A stretch of DNA of 64,000 nt from Artocarpus heterophyllus (Eukaryota; Streptophyta; Magnoliopsida; Rosales; Moraceae). Of this stretch, positions 1-10,200 are shown piece by piece. The stretch is from positions 11,414,091 to 11,478,090 of the forward strand of contig CM046340.1 in assembly GCA_025403435.1 (NCBI GenBank), written 5' to 3'. A program made the position numbers and the translations under genes. The notes beneath the pieces are model-generated. The model was not told the origin of the DNA, made no database searches, and saw only the letters and a program-made list of their open reading frames with translations. How positions within the stretch are numbered: position 1 is the first letter of the stretch; every line of letters begins with the position of its first letter.

Positions 1-2190
1 TTTTTGAATAAAAATTAGGGTTTTCGAGGATTTTAACAAATTTGTGTTTTATATATTAGGCGGAAAATCTGCAGCTTCAATGGTTGTTGTTGTTGTGTTG
101 CAAAGGTTAAAAGGGAAAAAATGTGTATATCATCAAAAAAAAAAAAAAAGTGTGTTTTGTTTTGAGGGGTCAAATGCTTCGAAAAGCTTCTTTATATGAA
201 CTTTTTTTTGGCCCTTTTTGGTATGATGATTTGACAGGGAAACTGTTATTTCGCCAAGTTCTGTATGTGTCTCCTAATTTGTATTTATAAATCAAAGGGA
301 GAATTTGCCACCAAAGATTGTTTTCTTTATATTTATATATATATATATATATATAAATAAAGATCTTTATATAAAAAAAGATCTTTATATAATCAAAAAA
401 ATTAGATTAATTTGTGCCACTAAAAAAATTAATTCTAAAAAATATCACATCATATCATTATATTATTTTTTATAGTACCACATATTCTCTCAACAACCAC
501 AATAATCAAATAAAAATAATAAGAGACTAATCATATAAATATAGGAAAAAAAAACAAAAAATCTAAAAAAAAAACCTCACAGTGAGCTGAGCTTAGATCT
601 CTGCCGTCGGAGCTATCGCGGGAAAAGAATGACGACACGCCGACTTAGATGCCGGAGCTACTGCAGGATATGTTGGATCTGTCGTAGGAGAATAGAGACG
701 AGTTGCTCATCGCGCGACTCCTAAAGTCGACATTGGACCTATCACAGGAGAACTCGTGCGGCTCCTAGAGTCGATGCCAAATCTGTCATGGGAGGACGGA
801 GATGAGTCGTGCTGCTTCCGAAGTTGGTTGTGGCTAGTTGTTTATGGAGAGCTCCGTCGTTTTCCTTAACGGATAATACGTAAAGTATAACAATTTTATG
901 TAATAATATGAGAGAGTTATGACTAAGAAACATATTGTTATGTGATGTTTAATAATATGATATCTATTTTTGAAGTTTATTATGAACTAACGATTTTGTA
1001 GTGGAAGGTCCAGAGAAGTTTCCACATAAAGTGCTAGTGTATAATTATTGTGATTTGCTTGTAAATTATATGTTTTAGTGACTTGCATGGATTTTTATTT
1101 ACTTAAATGTGATATTTTAATTTTTTAGCAACTTTTAAAATTATTTTTTAATTTTCATATCTTTCAAAGAAAAAGAAATTGAAGATGAATTTTTATTTGA
1201 TACAACTTGCTCATAGATCATTCTTCTAGGATCACTTTCTCCTTTATGTTTCTTTGTTTTTGTTTTAGTTTCGTATATGTATGTATATATACACACACAT
1301 ATATAATTACATTAATTTATTTGTATATACAAAGGTATATGTGAATATATATATAATATGTTATGTATATAATATATTACTCCTAAATTCATATAACATA
1401 TATAGTTATAATTGTTGTGTTTTGAAAAGAAAAATAATAATAATAAAGTGCAATACTTGATTATATATATATATATATATATATATATCTGTGTGTGTAT
1501 TCAGGATGATTTTTTTTTTAGAAACCAACATGCAATCAACCTTCCATACTTCTTCCACTTTCTCCCAACATCAAATCACTTCCCACATTACTGATCTATG
1601 CTCCACCCCTATCATTTTGTCCTTTGTTTACTTTACAATAAAGAAATTGTGTAAGAATCACAGCCACTTGCCTCCAATAATCTCCCACTCTCTCGAATCA
1701 CCCTATCATAGGGTCTCATGGAAAGTTTGGCTACAAACACTTTACAATAGTATAATACTCCTATTATGAAATTTCATGAAATCAATCCGTCATTATTCCT
1801 CAACATTTCTTCCCTACTCCACGTCCTATGTGTTCCCACAATGTGCCACACCCTATCTTGTTCCTTGGTCCCTTTCCATTAGAGGAACTTATGGGAAACC
1901 ATTCCCTACTCTCTATAATCACAATACATATGTCATAATGCTCTTCTATATATGTTATGTATGCCTCATAAAAATTTCAGGTTCAAATACATCATTTTTT
2001 TTTTTTAGAATTTATGCAAAATGTTGTTTATTGTTGTTCTTTGACTACCTTCAATTTCTCTAAATTGTTGAGGATGTTTCAAGTTGCATTTAATGCCACA
2101 AAAATTTATAAATGTTCATTTATGCGTTTAGTTATTGGTTGCAAAATTTGGGTTCTATAAGAATGTTCAAAATTAAGTTAAAAATCTTAG
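1..2190. other. AT-rich intergenic DNA
   Basis: No gene is recognisable. The stretch is AT-rich with TA microsatellites near 335-354 and 1461-1488 (the latter followed by a short GT run). A small GC-richer island at about 560-860 repeats themes such as 'gccggagcta' and 'tcgtaggag' but has no long open frame. Confidence 0.6.
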
Positions 2191-2199
2191 AATTTTGGA

Positions 2200-3690
2200 G
2201 TGACAAGTGCATAATTGATATAATTTTCTTATTAATATTCCTATGAATTTTTGCTTTATTCTTGAGTAATTAGTGTCATATATGTGTTTTTGTGTTTTAT
2301 AGGTGATTTTAATATGAAAGGTTGGAAAGAGGGCTATAAATATAGATTTTAGAGCTTCGAGAGTCATAAATATTATTTGGAGTCCATCGGGAGTCGTCAA
2401 AAGCAAATCGGGTGTAAATTGAGTACAAAATGACGAATTCGGCACCATTCAACAACAACGAGCCACTCGCCCAACGCCAAAATTCCATGCGGCTGTGTAG
2501 ATGTTCCATGATTTCATGCCCTCATGAGCTAAAATTTCATGCGGCCATGAGCTCATCTTTTTAACTCGATGTATTTTTTTCGCATGTGGCTGCGAAAAAG
2601 TGGCCTTGCCCTACGTATGTTTGCAATTTTCACTTCTTTTTGATCTAAAAAGAGCCCAAACTTGTTTCTTTTCATCCTCAAAACATAAACATATAAATAT
2701 CTCACCTAGACACAATTAGAGATCAGTTTTTCTATAAGTTTTTTAGTTTTTCCTTAGCTACTTTTAGGCTTAGGAGATGAAGAAGAAGGAAAAAAAAAAG
2801 GAGAGAGTTCCAGTGAAGGCTAACGAGAATCATCTTTGTACAATGATTTATGACTCCCAAAACCATTCTTTTCCTTGTTCTTTCTTTATTTTCTTCTTAA
2901 TTATGTTATTTTAGTTTTGTTTTGGTTGAAGGGAAATTCAAAACCTTAGACATAATTTTATGATAAATTTATGGAGTTATTTTCTCGTTTTCTAATTGAG
3001 ATTGTTTATGTTATTCTATTTTTAATGTACATGATTAATTTCTTATTTTGTTTGGGTGTGCAACTGAATAGAACTTGAGAATATTCTAATGCTAGATTGG
3101 AATTATTGATCCGTAATTATCTTATTATTCTAATCATTAGTAGCGAATTGTGATAATTGATCATGGTTAAGTTTTCATATGATTGCATGTGGAGCATAAC
3201 CTAGGTTAATGATCTGAGCTTGTATAATTGTTGTCTTAATTAACCTATCTTTCTCAACTTAATGTTTCCGTTAGATTAAATCTAGAGAGCCAGTTCTAGG
3301 TTGTTTGGTAGAAAATGGATTTAATAGAGCGCTTATCTTATTGAATCTATATAGTAAGGAAAGATTAAGATAAAATAGCTTGTTATTATGTACGGTTAGT
3401 AGTTTTAATGGAATATTCAGAATAATTATGTAATTGATTGTATGATAACTGTTTTATGGTAGCCAATGATCCTTTGACCAGATTTATTATTCTTGTTTTG
3501 TGTTTTTATTTTCTGGCCTTTTTATTAATTTAGTTTGTATTCAAAAACCCCCATCTTTTATTTAGTTTTATTGTTCATAAGTTGGTATTGGTAACTAATT
3601 AATTAGACTCAATTATCTACAAGAACGATCCTTACTCAACACTAAACTTGATTATGACTATATTTTAAGTGAGGTTAATTTGGTGTCCCC
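2200..3690 (+). repeat. candidate degraded Ty3/gypsy LTR with primer-site-like end
   Basis: No protein is encoded. The layout (an AT-rich start, a purine-rich tract near 2780-2810, long T-rich leader, then a 3' end reading as 'acgatcc...ttactcaacac' just before 'tttggtgtccccaagg' near 3679) resembles the 3' end of plant gypsy LTRs followed by a TTTGGCGCC-type primer binding site. I see no second LTR copy or target duplication, so the boundaries are approximate and the call rests on resemblance alone. Confidence 0.35.
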
Positions 3691-4880
3691 AAGGTATACC
3701 ACAGAAGGAGAAGCTTTGTTGCTAGAGTCATGTATGGAGCAAGCTCCTAAGTCCCAGAGAGAGAAGCTTTCTTGCCAAAGTCGCGTGGGGAGCAAGCTCT
3801 GGAGTCGCCCGAGTTGTTGTCGGACTCACATAGGGAGAGGTCACCAAAGTCGAGTGAGGAATAGCTTCGTCACTGGCGTCACCGCCGGAGCTAGGAAAGA
3901 GAAGAAGACAATGGTATTTTTGAAATTTTACAAAAGTTTGATCTATTTATTTAAGTTATCAAAATTTTAGGTTAAAATTTTTTCTTATTATATCATTTTG
4001 GAGGAACGCTATGATAAGATCCTGTTAAAAGGTATTATCAATAAGACCCCTTTTTTAGCCATAAGATCAACATCTAATAGTCAAAAACAAAAAGGCTTAC
4101 AATAAGTTAAATAAGCTCAACAATAACAAATCTATGAAAAAAAAACCTACACATCACCAAATCAAAAAAAAAAAAACCAAAAATGAAAAAACGCCATAGC
4201 TGCTGGCGAATGTCTGGGTGGTGGGATCTTCCTCAGTGACACCCAATTGTGGTGGAGGTCGTGCCATGGGTGGGGATCGCCCTTAGAAACCCTCTATCGC
4301 TGGCGGAGATCATAGGCTGAGGTCGTGGGTCATATCCCACCCCCTTCATGAACTACGATCTGCCTGTCGTGGGTCGTTGTGATTGGGTTTGTAATCTCGA
4401 ACGATCACAAAAGGCGATTTCTTCGTTATTGGGTTCGTGACCCCGATTGACTATAGGACGTGATCTCAAGATTCTTTGTCACTACACCTGTATGAGGGAT
4501 GGAGACGCCTCTACATCGCCGCCAATGAAAGGTCTTTCGCTTTGTTGCCAACGAGGGGTTCGTCACTTTGCCACCTAGGTGCTCCTTCTAGGTGAGTTCC
4601 TCCCTTTCCTTGGCCGCCACCATCGATTAGATGCTTCCAAGAGCTTGTAGGGTTTTCGTTCATTTTTTTTTGTTAATTATTAGGTTTTTTGATTTTAATT
4701 ATATATATATATATATATATACACCCTACTATTATTTAAAGGAGTTGAGTGTTTCAAACCATTGGATTAAATCTAATAACTAAAAAAATGGTCTTATGCT
4801 TCTTAGTGGCTTGTTGTAGAAGTCTCCTTTAATTTGGTTTATAGCTTAATTGCTCGTAGGTTTCTACTAAGAGCCGGCCT
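3691..4880. other. intergenic DNA between LTR-like remnant and MAF1
   Basis: A GC-richer block at about 3700-3910 has short internal repeats around 'gagcaagctc' and 'aagtcg', and another at 4190-4650 is locally GC-rich. Neither has a credible reading frame. A TA run lies at 4700-4721. The last 100 bases are treated as the MAF1 promoter region. Confidence 0.5.
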
Positions 4881-4891
4881 CCCATCGCCAT

Positions 4892-4914
4892 TGGGCCTAG
4901 CTCTCTCGGGCCCA
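4892..4914 (+). promoter_or_regulatory. paired site II (TGGGCC / GGGCCCA) motifs upstream of MAF1
   Basis: TGGGCC at 4892-4897 and GGGCCCA at 4908-4914 are site II-type elements, known in plants as TCP-factor targets common in ribosomal-protein and growth-related promoters. They lie about 400 bp upstream of the MAF1 ATG. Together with the telo-box downstream they suggest co-regulation with translation-machinery genes, which suits a regulator of tRNA and 5S synthesis. Function is inferred from motif and position only. Confidence 0.5.
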
Positions 4915-5018
4915 AATTGTGAGGCCGACCCGACTGACTCGGATGACGAGGGCCATCAATTGTAACGCCAACCGAAAATCAAATCAAATTCAGAATATTC
5001 GAATTTTAGGACTTCCTG

Positions 5019-5025
5019 AAACCCT
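5019..5025 (+). promoter_or_regulatory. telo-box (AAACCCT) in MAF1 leader
   Basis: AAACCCT in the probable 5' UTR. Telo-boxes together with site II motifs are a well-known combination in plant ribosome-biogenesis and translation genes. A 7-mer alone is weak evidence; its pairing with the site II motifs just upstream raises the confidence. Confidence 0.45.
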
Positions 5026-5105
5026 TTCGGATCCGATAAATTGGACCAAAATTGGGGCAAATTTATCTCGAAAATTTCGCAAATTCATCGCAAAATTCCT
5101 CCCAG

Positions 5106-5277
5106 GTAATTTATGTTGTCAAAGTTTCCAAAATTTCCCCTTCCATTTTCGTATCTGTTTTGTTTTCTTTCGTTTTTTCGTCGAAATTCGATTCATATTT
5201 TTGTCGTATGGGACAATTCTGTGTTTTAATTTAATTGAAATTCCAATATAAATTATTGAGGTTCTTGATTGTTATAG
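5106..5277 (+). other. probable intron in the MAF1 5' UTR
   Basis: The leader reads 'cctcccag|gtaatt' at 5105/5106 and 'gttatag|gagcg' at 5277/5278, followed 27 bases later by the MAF1 ATG at 5305. Donor and acceptor both fit plant consensus, and the sequence between is T-rich as plant introns are. The open frame over 4919-5251 is therefore leader and intron, not a gene. Confidence 0.5.
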
Positions 5278-5304
5278 GAGCGTTCCAAGATCCTAAGTAC
5301 CAAA

Positions 5305-7939
5305 ATGAAGTTCCTCGAATACACGCCCTTAGAGCGGTAATTTTCCAGTAATTTATGCTTAAAGAAAAGATTAATTGTCTGGTTTTGGAGTTTAATTTTA
5401 ATAATTATTTTGTTTTTAAGAATAAATGCTTTTCTGAGTCGTCTAAATCTTGGAGAGCGTACCATCAAAGGCTGCCTTGAAGCTTACTCTTGTGAGTTGA
5501 AATTTTGTTTGACTTTTTTGGAAACCCATTTGTGATTTGCTAGAAAGAAAGCTGGTTTTTTTTTTTTTTTTTTTCTTTTAAATCATGTTCATGTGTTGTG
5601 TAAATTTATTTCTTCAGGTAAACACACGGGAACTGATAAGAAGTTGTCTCTCAGTTTGGAAAATGAGGTAAAATAAAGCTTTTATGGCATACTGTTTACT
5701 GTCTGGCTTGATTTTTAAGTTTGAATTCGAGTCAACTTGCTGAATTATACTCTTGAATTTCCTATATGTATGTCTCTATGGGGGAAAAAAAATCAATTTT
5801 ATGTGGGTTCATCCAATGTCAAACACCCCTGATCGTTTGTGTGTATATAATGCTTTTATGAATTTTGGTTTGTCGTTTATATATATATATATATATATAT
5901 ATTTGTATTTCTTATCTGTTATTTTTTGCCTTAGATCCTTGATTACCTTGGGAAATCATCGGACAACGACTCTTCTTCGCCAGCTGAAGTGCTTCTGAGC
6001 AGATCAAGGTTGTTATAGTTAATTGGATAGGATTTGAAAATGCAGGTTCTCTTATTTTCTTTGATTAATTTTTCTAATATGCATTCCAGCCGGAAGACGT
6101 TGGTCTACCTTGTTCTCACACTCTATCATATGTATCCAGATTACGACTTCAGGTATCTGTATCGTATTTTTTATCAAGTACACAGTTGTTTCAAATTAGC
6201 CTGAAAAAGAGGATCACGGGTAATGCCACTGTCAGCTTATTGGGCGACGTTGCAACCCGCTTTGTGATCCTCTTGTTTTTACCGGGAGTGTTGTCAAGAG
6301 GTTTGACAGACAGTTTGGAACCTGTCGCTCTTAGAGGAGCTGAGAGTTCAAATCTCTCCATTTCCCAAAGTTGAATTTTTTTCATTTAGGTAATCGGTTA
6401 TTGTTGAACTTTTGGTACAATTGCCATGAGATGAGAGGGTACATTGTCATTAATTATTTGTTCTTTGTTGTATTTAAATGGCTTCTTTATGTCTTCAATG
6501 CCTTTGTGGTTTTCCAGTGCTATGAATGCTCATCAGTTCTTCTCAGAGGAAACCTGGGATGGGTTTAAGCAGATTTTTGATAACTATATGTTTGAAGCAT
6601 CAAAGGTATTTTGTAATTTCTCTTGTTTGTCGTATTATTAGCGCTTATTTCGGTACAGTACATGGATAGGCAGTCATCTTTAACTGCTGTGACCTGTGAG
6701 GGACACGTGTCTGTGGCCCTCTAAACCAACACAAAAGGAAAAAAAAAAAAAAGTGAAAATGAAAATGAACTTCCATGTAACCAGACTAGAGCTTGAGTGC
6801 AAATTATTCCATGAAAAATGTTGATCGAATGCCTTCTTAAACTGCAGTTCTTTTTTGTTTTTTAATCAAATAAATTATGTTCTAGCTACTAAATTTTGGA
6901 TTTAGAATGGAGAATACTTCATTATACGTTTAGGATGCTACCTCCACTTTCAAATTTATTCTAGAGATAAAATTTATCATGCATTTGGTATGAGAATTTT
7001 TTGTTTTCTGACATGGTGATTTCATGGAAGGATGTTCTCTTTTCTCTATTTCATTTCATCGCATCTCTCTCTCTTTCTCCCCTCCCTCCCTCCCTCCCTC
7101 CCTCCCTTTACAGTATGTGCTGTAGTGTTTTGATTTTAGCAAAGCCAACTGCTCACATCTCATGTGCAATTAGATGTGGGCGGTGTGGGCCCTGCCTCTG
7201 CTTGCATGAGAAGTTGGCTCTGCATGGAGCCGAGGAGTATTTTCATTTGATGTTTTGGTCGTCATGGTGGGCTCGTCTTTTAAATTGCTGAGTGTTCACT
7301 GCACATTAAGTTTTCGTTTCTTGGAATCTACTTTCAGGAATGGACAGAGACAAATGAAGGTGGCTCCCTTTTTGAGACGTTGTACAAGGCTCTGGATGAG
7401 GTGAACTTATTTTACAGACAGTAAATGCTAGTCGGGATACCGGGACGAAAATTTATGATACCTTGATATGCAGGTAGTGAAATTGGCAGATTGTGAAATA
7501 TACTGTTACAGTCCAGACTCTGATGGAGATCCATTCCTTGAGAGAGGGGCTATGTGAGTTTCAATATCATTATCACATTGCATGATATTGTTTCCTTTTA
7601 GTCATACAATCAGCACTTGCATGATATTGTTTTCTTTTAGTCATACAAATCAGTACTCGTGACTTTTTATTCCTCTTATTTTCTTCAGATGGTCATTCAA
7701 TTTCTTCTTCTATAATAGAAAACTTAAGCGTGTTGTGAGTTTCTGTTTTTGCTGTTTAAGGTAATTCAATGCTTCTAAGCTACTTTGAAACTCGGAGTTT
7801 TTCCCACTGGTAAATATTGGTTTCGTTTAGACTAACCAATTCTATATGTGGCAGTAACATGGTGGCAGATGGATTTCTCATGGATGATCTACGATATGAG
7901 GAAGATGGGGAAGAAATATTTGATGTTATGGACATGTGA
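5305..7939 (+). CDS. MAF1: MAF1, repressor of RNA polymerase III (10 coding exons)
   Basis: Coding exons read as 5305-5336, 5421-5491, 5618-5667, 5935-6008, 6090-6152, 6518-6605, 7338-7400, 7474-7553, 7689-7760 and 7855-7939. All junctions are GT/AG and phases match, giving 225 residues, close to my recollection of the Arabidopsis protein. The N-terminus starts MKFLEYTPLERINAFLS, the conserved MAF1 A box. The middle holds MNAHQFFSEETWDGFKQI. The C-terminal box includes WSFNFFFYNRKLKRVVSF, and the protein ends in an acidic tail, EEDGEEIFDVMDM. MAF1 binds Pol III in the nucleus and shuts down tRNA and 5S transcription when TOR signalling is low or under stress. No break is visible. Intron 5 carries the tRNA-like module described separately. 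Confidence 0.95.
6207..6274 (+). ncRNA. long hairpin upstream of the tRNA-like sequence in MAF1 intron 5
   Basis: AAGAGGATCAC at 6207-6217 is perfectly complementary to GTGATCCTCTT at 6264-6274, and GGGT (6218-6221) can extend the stem with ACCC (6255-6258) across a 5-nt bulge. The apical part is about 33 nt. A T5 run follows immediately at 6276-6280. An 11-bp perfect stem within a 365-bp intron is unlikely to be chance. No known RNA family is recognised; it may be part of one structured unit with the cloverleaf that follows. Confidence 0.6.
6284..6366 (+). ncRNA. class II tRNA-like cloverleaf inside MAF1 intron 5
   Basis: The sequence folds as a tRNA. The acceptor is 6284-6290 with 6359-6365 (7 of 7 pairs, two G-U). 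The D stem is GTC/GAC with loop AAGAGGTTT. The anticodon stem is GACAG/CTGTC (6309-6313, 6322-6326) around an 8-nt loop, TTTGGAAC. The variable arm is long (GCTC...GAGC, 6327-6340). The T arm is GAGAG/CTCTC with loop TTCAAAT. An A-box-like TTGTCAAGAGG differs from consensus at one position, and the B-box core GTTCAAATC is present. The long variable arm and a possible GGA anticodon point to a serine-type origin. The 8-nt anticodon loop, no encoded CCA and a C discriminator argue against a standard decoding tRNA. It lies on the MAF1 sense strand. Confidence 0.65.
6376..6382 (+). terminator. T7 run, possible Pol III terminator
   Basis: Seven Ts start ten bases after the tRNA-like sequence ends. 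Eukaryotic Pol III terminates at T4 or longer runs on the coding strand. Introns in this genome are T-rich, so the run could be incidental, but its distance from the cloverleaf is as expected for a tRNA gene. Confidence 0.4.
7078..7107 (+). repeat. TCCC microsatellite in MAF1 intron 6
   Basis: Seven or so TCCC units follow a CT-rich tract in the 732-bp intron 6. On the other strand this is a GGGA run, which could form a quadruplex. No coding effect. Confidence 0.85.
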
Positions 7940-10055
7940 GTGTGACATGCTGTAAGTGCTGCTGTGTGACAATATTTCAAAACTCTTGACATCCACCCGT
8001 AGCTGTATACTTTCTAGGCTTGTACGTTTGTGATTTGAGTAGCGGTAGGAATAGGTCTTTAGACTTCCTTATGTATATGGTTGCCAGTTCCCTGTAGATA
8101 CTTGTAATGCCATGTACAGGAACTCGTCTTGTATGCACGTTTCAAGTTGTTATATGCATCATTTTATGAACTTTATGAGAATCTGAAACTTCTTCACACA
8201 TTCAGCTCTGGTAAATAAAGCATCAGTTGCTTCTATCGTTCTTAGTGTTCAACTTTTGCTTCTGTGCAACAACTGATAGCATTTGATGATTCACTTATTT
8301 TCAATGTACGTGATCTGAATCATGATTGGAAAGGAAAAATCATTATGTTAATTGGGTTTCTCTTAGTTAGGGGTGTAATTAGTTATAAGCAGATCAAACA
8401 AGACTCGTCTGTTTTGTGGGGAATGAAAAGTTTTCTCCAACAAAAAGTTGGTCTGAAGAACGTTTGTGTTGAATTGTAATCGTGCGTGCACAATCTTTGC
8501 TAGGCAGTGAAATAGTAAAGGACAACTACATTAGTTGAAATTAAAGCTCTTTAGTTCTTGAGAAGGTTTAATTACAAGATTGTGGCAATTATCTTTGTTT
8601 GCATATTTAGTGGGTCCTTATTAAATTTTACGGCAAGTTTGGTGTGAACCTCATTTTTCCTTGCCTTCAAATTCCGAGTCTTATAGATGCTCTGCAAGTT
8701 CTTGGTGATGCTTGTCTAAAGTGATATTCTACATTCAACTCCCAAAAAGACACCAGAAGTTGGTTTCTTATGGTCCATCGCCTATAAAGACTTCTTTTTT
8801 AACCTTTTGTTCTTTATTTTTTCAATCGTCCAAAGAGCATTGAAGTCCACAGTATCATTAGACACGAACTTCATCCATTTTTTGGATTCAAAGCCAAACG
8901 CTTTTTCCAAAATCAAGAATTGCATTTAGTAGGAAAGGACATAAGAAACCAACTTCTTATTATAGATTATAGAGGAATATGTTCCATAGGTTTCTTGCAC
9001 TGACCAATGCAAAAAAAGATGGTCTAAATAATCCCCTACACCCAACCACAGGTAGACAGTCTCCTATGAAAAATTAACCAAGCAAAGACTTTTTACTCTG
9101 GAACACAAGAAATTGGAAGTGGAGCGAAAGAAGGATTTACAAGAGAAACTTAACTCCAACCAACGCCTTTTATCCAACTTAAATATGGTTTCAAAAAGTC
9201 TCCAAAACCGAAGGGAGGGAGGACAAATTCTTTACTTTTCTATCATTCAAATTCCTTCTAAAACCCAAGTTTGAGATGCATCCAGAGAAGGAGAACGAAT
9301 TAATATAATACTACAGTTGAAGAACCTTGGGAATGGGATTCACTAAAAAATTAGATGTTCAGAGGAAAAGGAGAAAATGAAACTGCTCTTACGTTGGAGC
9401 AATTCTTGCAAATCTCGTCCCATACACTATCTTTCTGACTCAACTTCTCCAAAAATGGGCAAATAATAAAAGTGGTCATATGGTTCTCACCCATGTTTTC
9501 AACAGAGTCATATAGTAATGCTATCACAGAAAATTGTAAACAAAAATTAGTGGCATAAAATTCGAATTTCTTAAGAAAATATCTCCGAAAACAATAATTG
9601 AAGGATGGAAAGCTCAAATAAGATGGAGAGAAAAAAAAAGGTATGGAAGCATCTTCCAAAATTGTTTTTTTAAGTAATTTGTAAAAATTAGTTGTTTTTA
9701 ACCTGTTACGAATAAACAAAAATTCGAGTTAAGAACATTTAGGCGATGCGGTAGTGCGAGCGCTTTGTTTCCGCTCTTAATAAGCAAGGGTCACATAACA
9801 CTGTTTAAGTTTATAACCTAAAACAAGCTATCAATACATACATATATATATATATAAAAGTAGCGAGACATAAATTCAGGAATAGATACAATTAAAGTCA
9901 TAGATATGAGGGTTTACTTTAAAAAAAAAAAATAGCAGAGAGTCATCGGCGAGTTGTCAGTTTAACCAGGTTTCCTTTGTTTAAATGTAAATAAACCGTC
10001 CTTGCCCTCATCAACACCATTTTTTTTACTCTTGATTGAAACCAGAATCTTGGAA
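7940..10055. other. MAF1 3' UTR and intergenic DNA
   Basis: The first 200-300 bases after the MAF1 stop are probably 3' UTR. Beyond that no gene is recognised. Short frames at 8264-8479 (+) and 9351-9719 (-) have no recognisable domain and lack neighbouring exons. Confidence 0.5.
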
Positions 10056-10200
10056 TACTATCGGCTGTTTGGCAACGGTTCCCACCACATGGTTCTCACC
10101 ACAAACTCAGTTATAAACAGTATAAAGCTCTCACGTGCTACAGTAACAATAAAAAAAAAATTTGCTACAGTATAAAAGCTCTCACATACTACAGTAAAAG
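10056..10200. repeat. MITE-like element with 'ctctcacatgctacagt' motif
   Basis: The sequence begins with 'ctgtttggcaac' and contains two copies of a motif close to 'tataaagctctcacatgctacagt'. The same motif recurs near 30850, 49200 and 51220, so this is a dispersed short repeat, probably a non-autonomous DNA transposon. It abuts the 3' end of the adjacent F-box pseudogene. Confidence 0.5.

Larger units (their letters stand above)
6200..6389 (+). other. possible cassette (poison) exon containing the tRNA-like structure
   Basis: An acceptor-like 'ttcaaattag' ends at 6199 and a donor-like 'atttag|gtaatc' lies at 6389/6390. A 190-nt exon between them would hold the whole hairpin and cloverleaf. 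Joined to exon 5 it stays open for about 58 codons and then stops at TGA 6372-6374, truncating MAF1 before its C-terminal boxes. This resembles in principle the 5S-rRNA mimic that controls splicing of plant TFIIIA. No transcript evidence is available here; the call is inference from splice-site likeness and frame. Confidence 0.3.

Noticed and set aside
4919..5251. 110-codon plus-strand frame before MAF1
   Set aside because: It overlaps the probable MAF1 leader and its intron, and has no domain.
6284..6366. Organelle-derived tRNA insertion as explanation for the MAF1 intron sequence
   Set aside because: Flanking sequence shows no organelle-like context and it matches no plastid or mitochondrial tRNA I can recall; not fully excluded without a search.
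6191..6385. 64-codon minus-strand frame in MAF1 intron 5
   Set aside because: It overlaps the hairpin and tRNA-like sequence; antisense of tRNA-like sequence often reads open. No protein family recognised.
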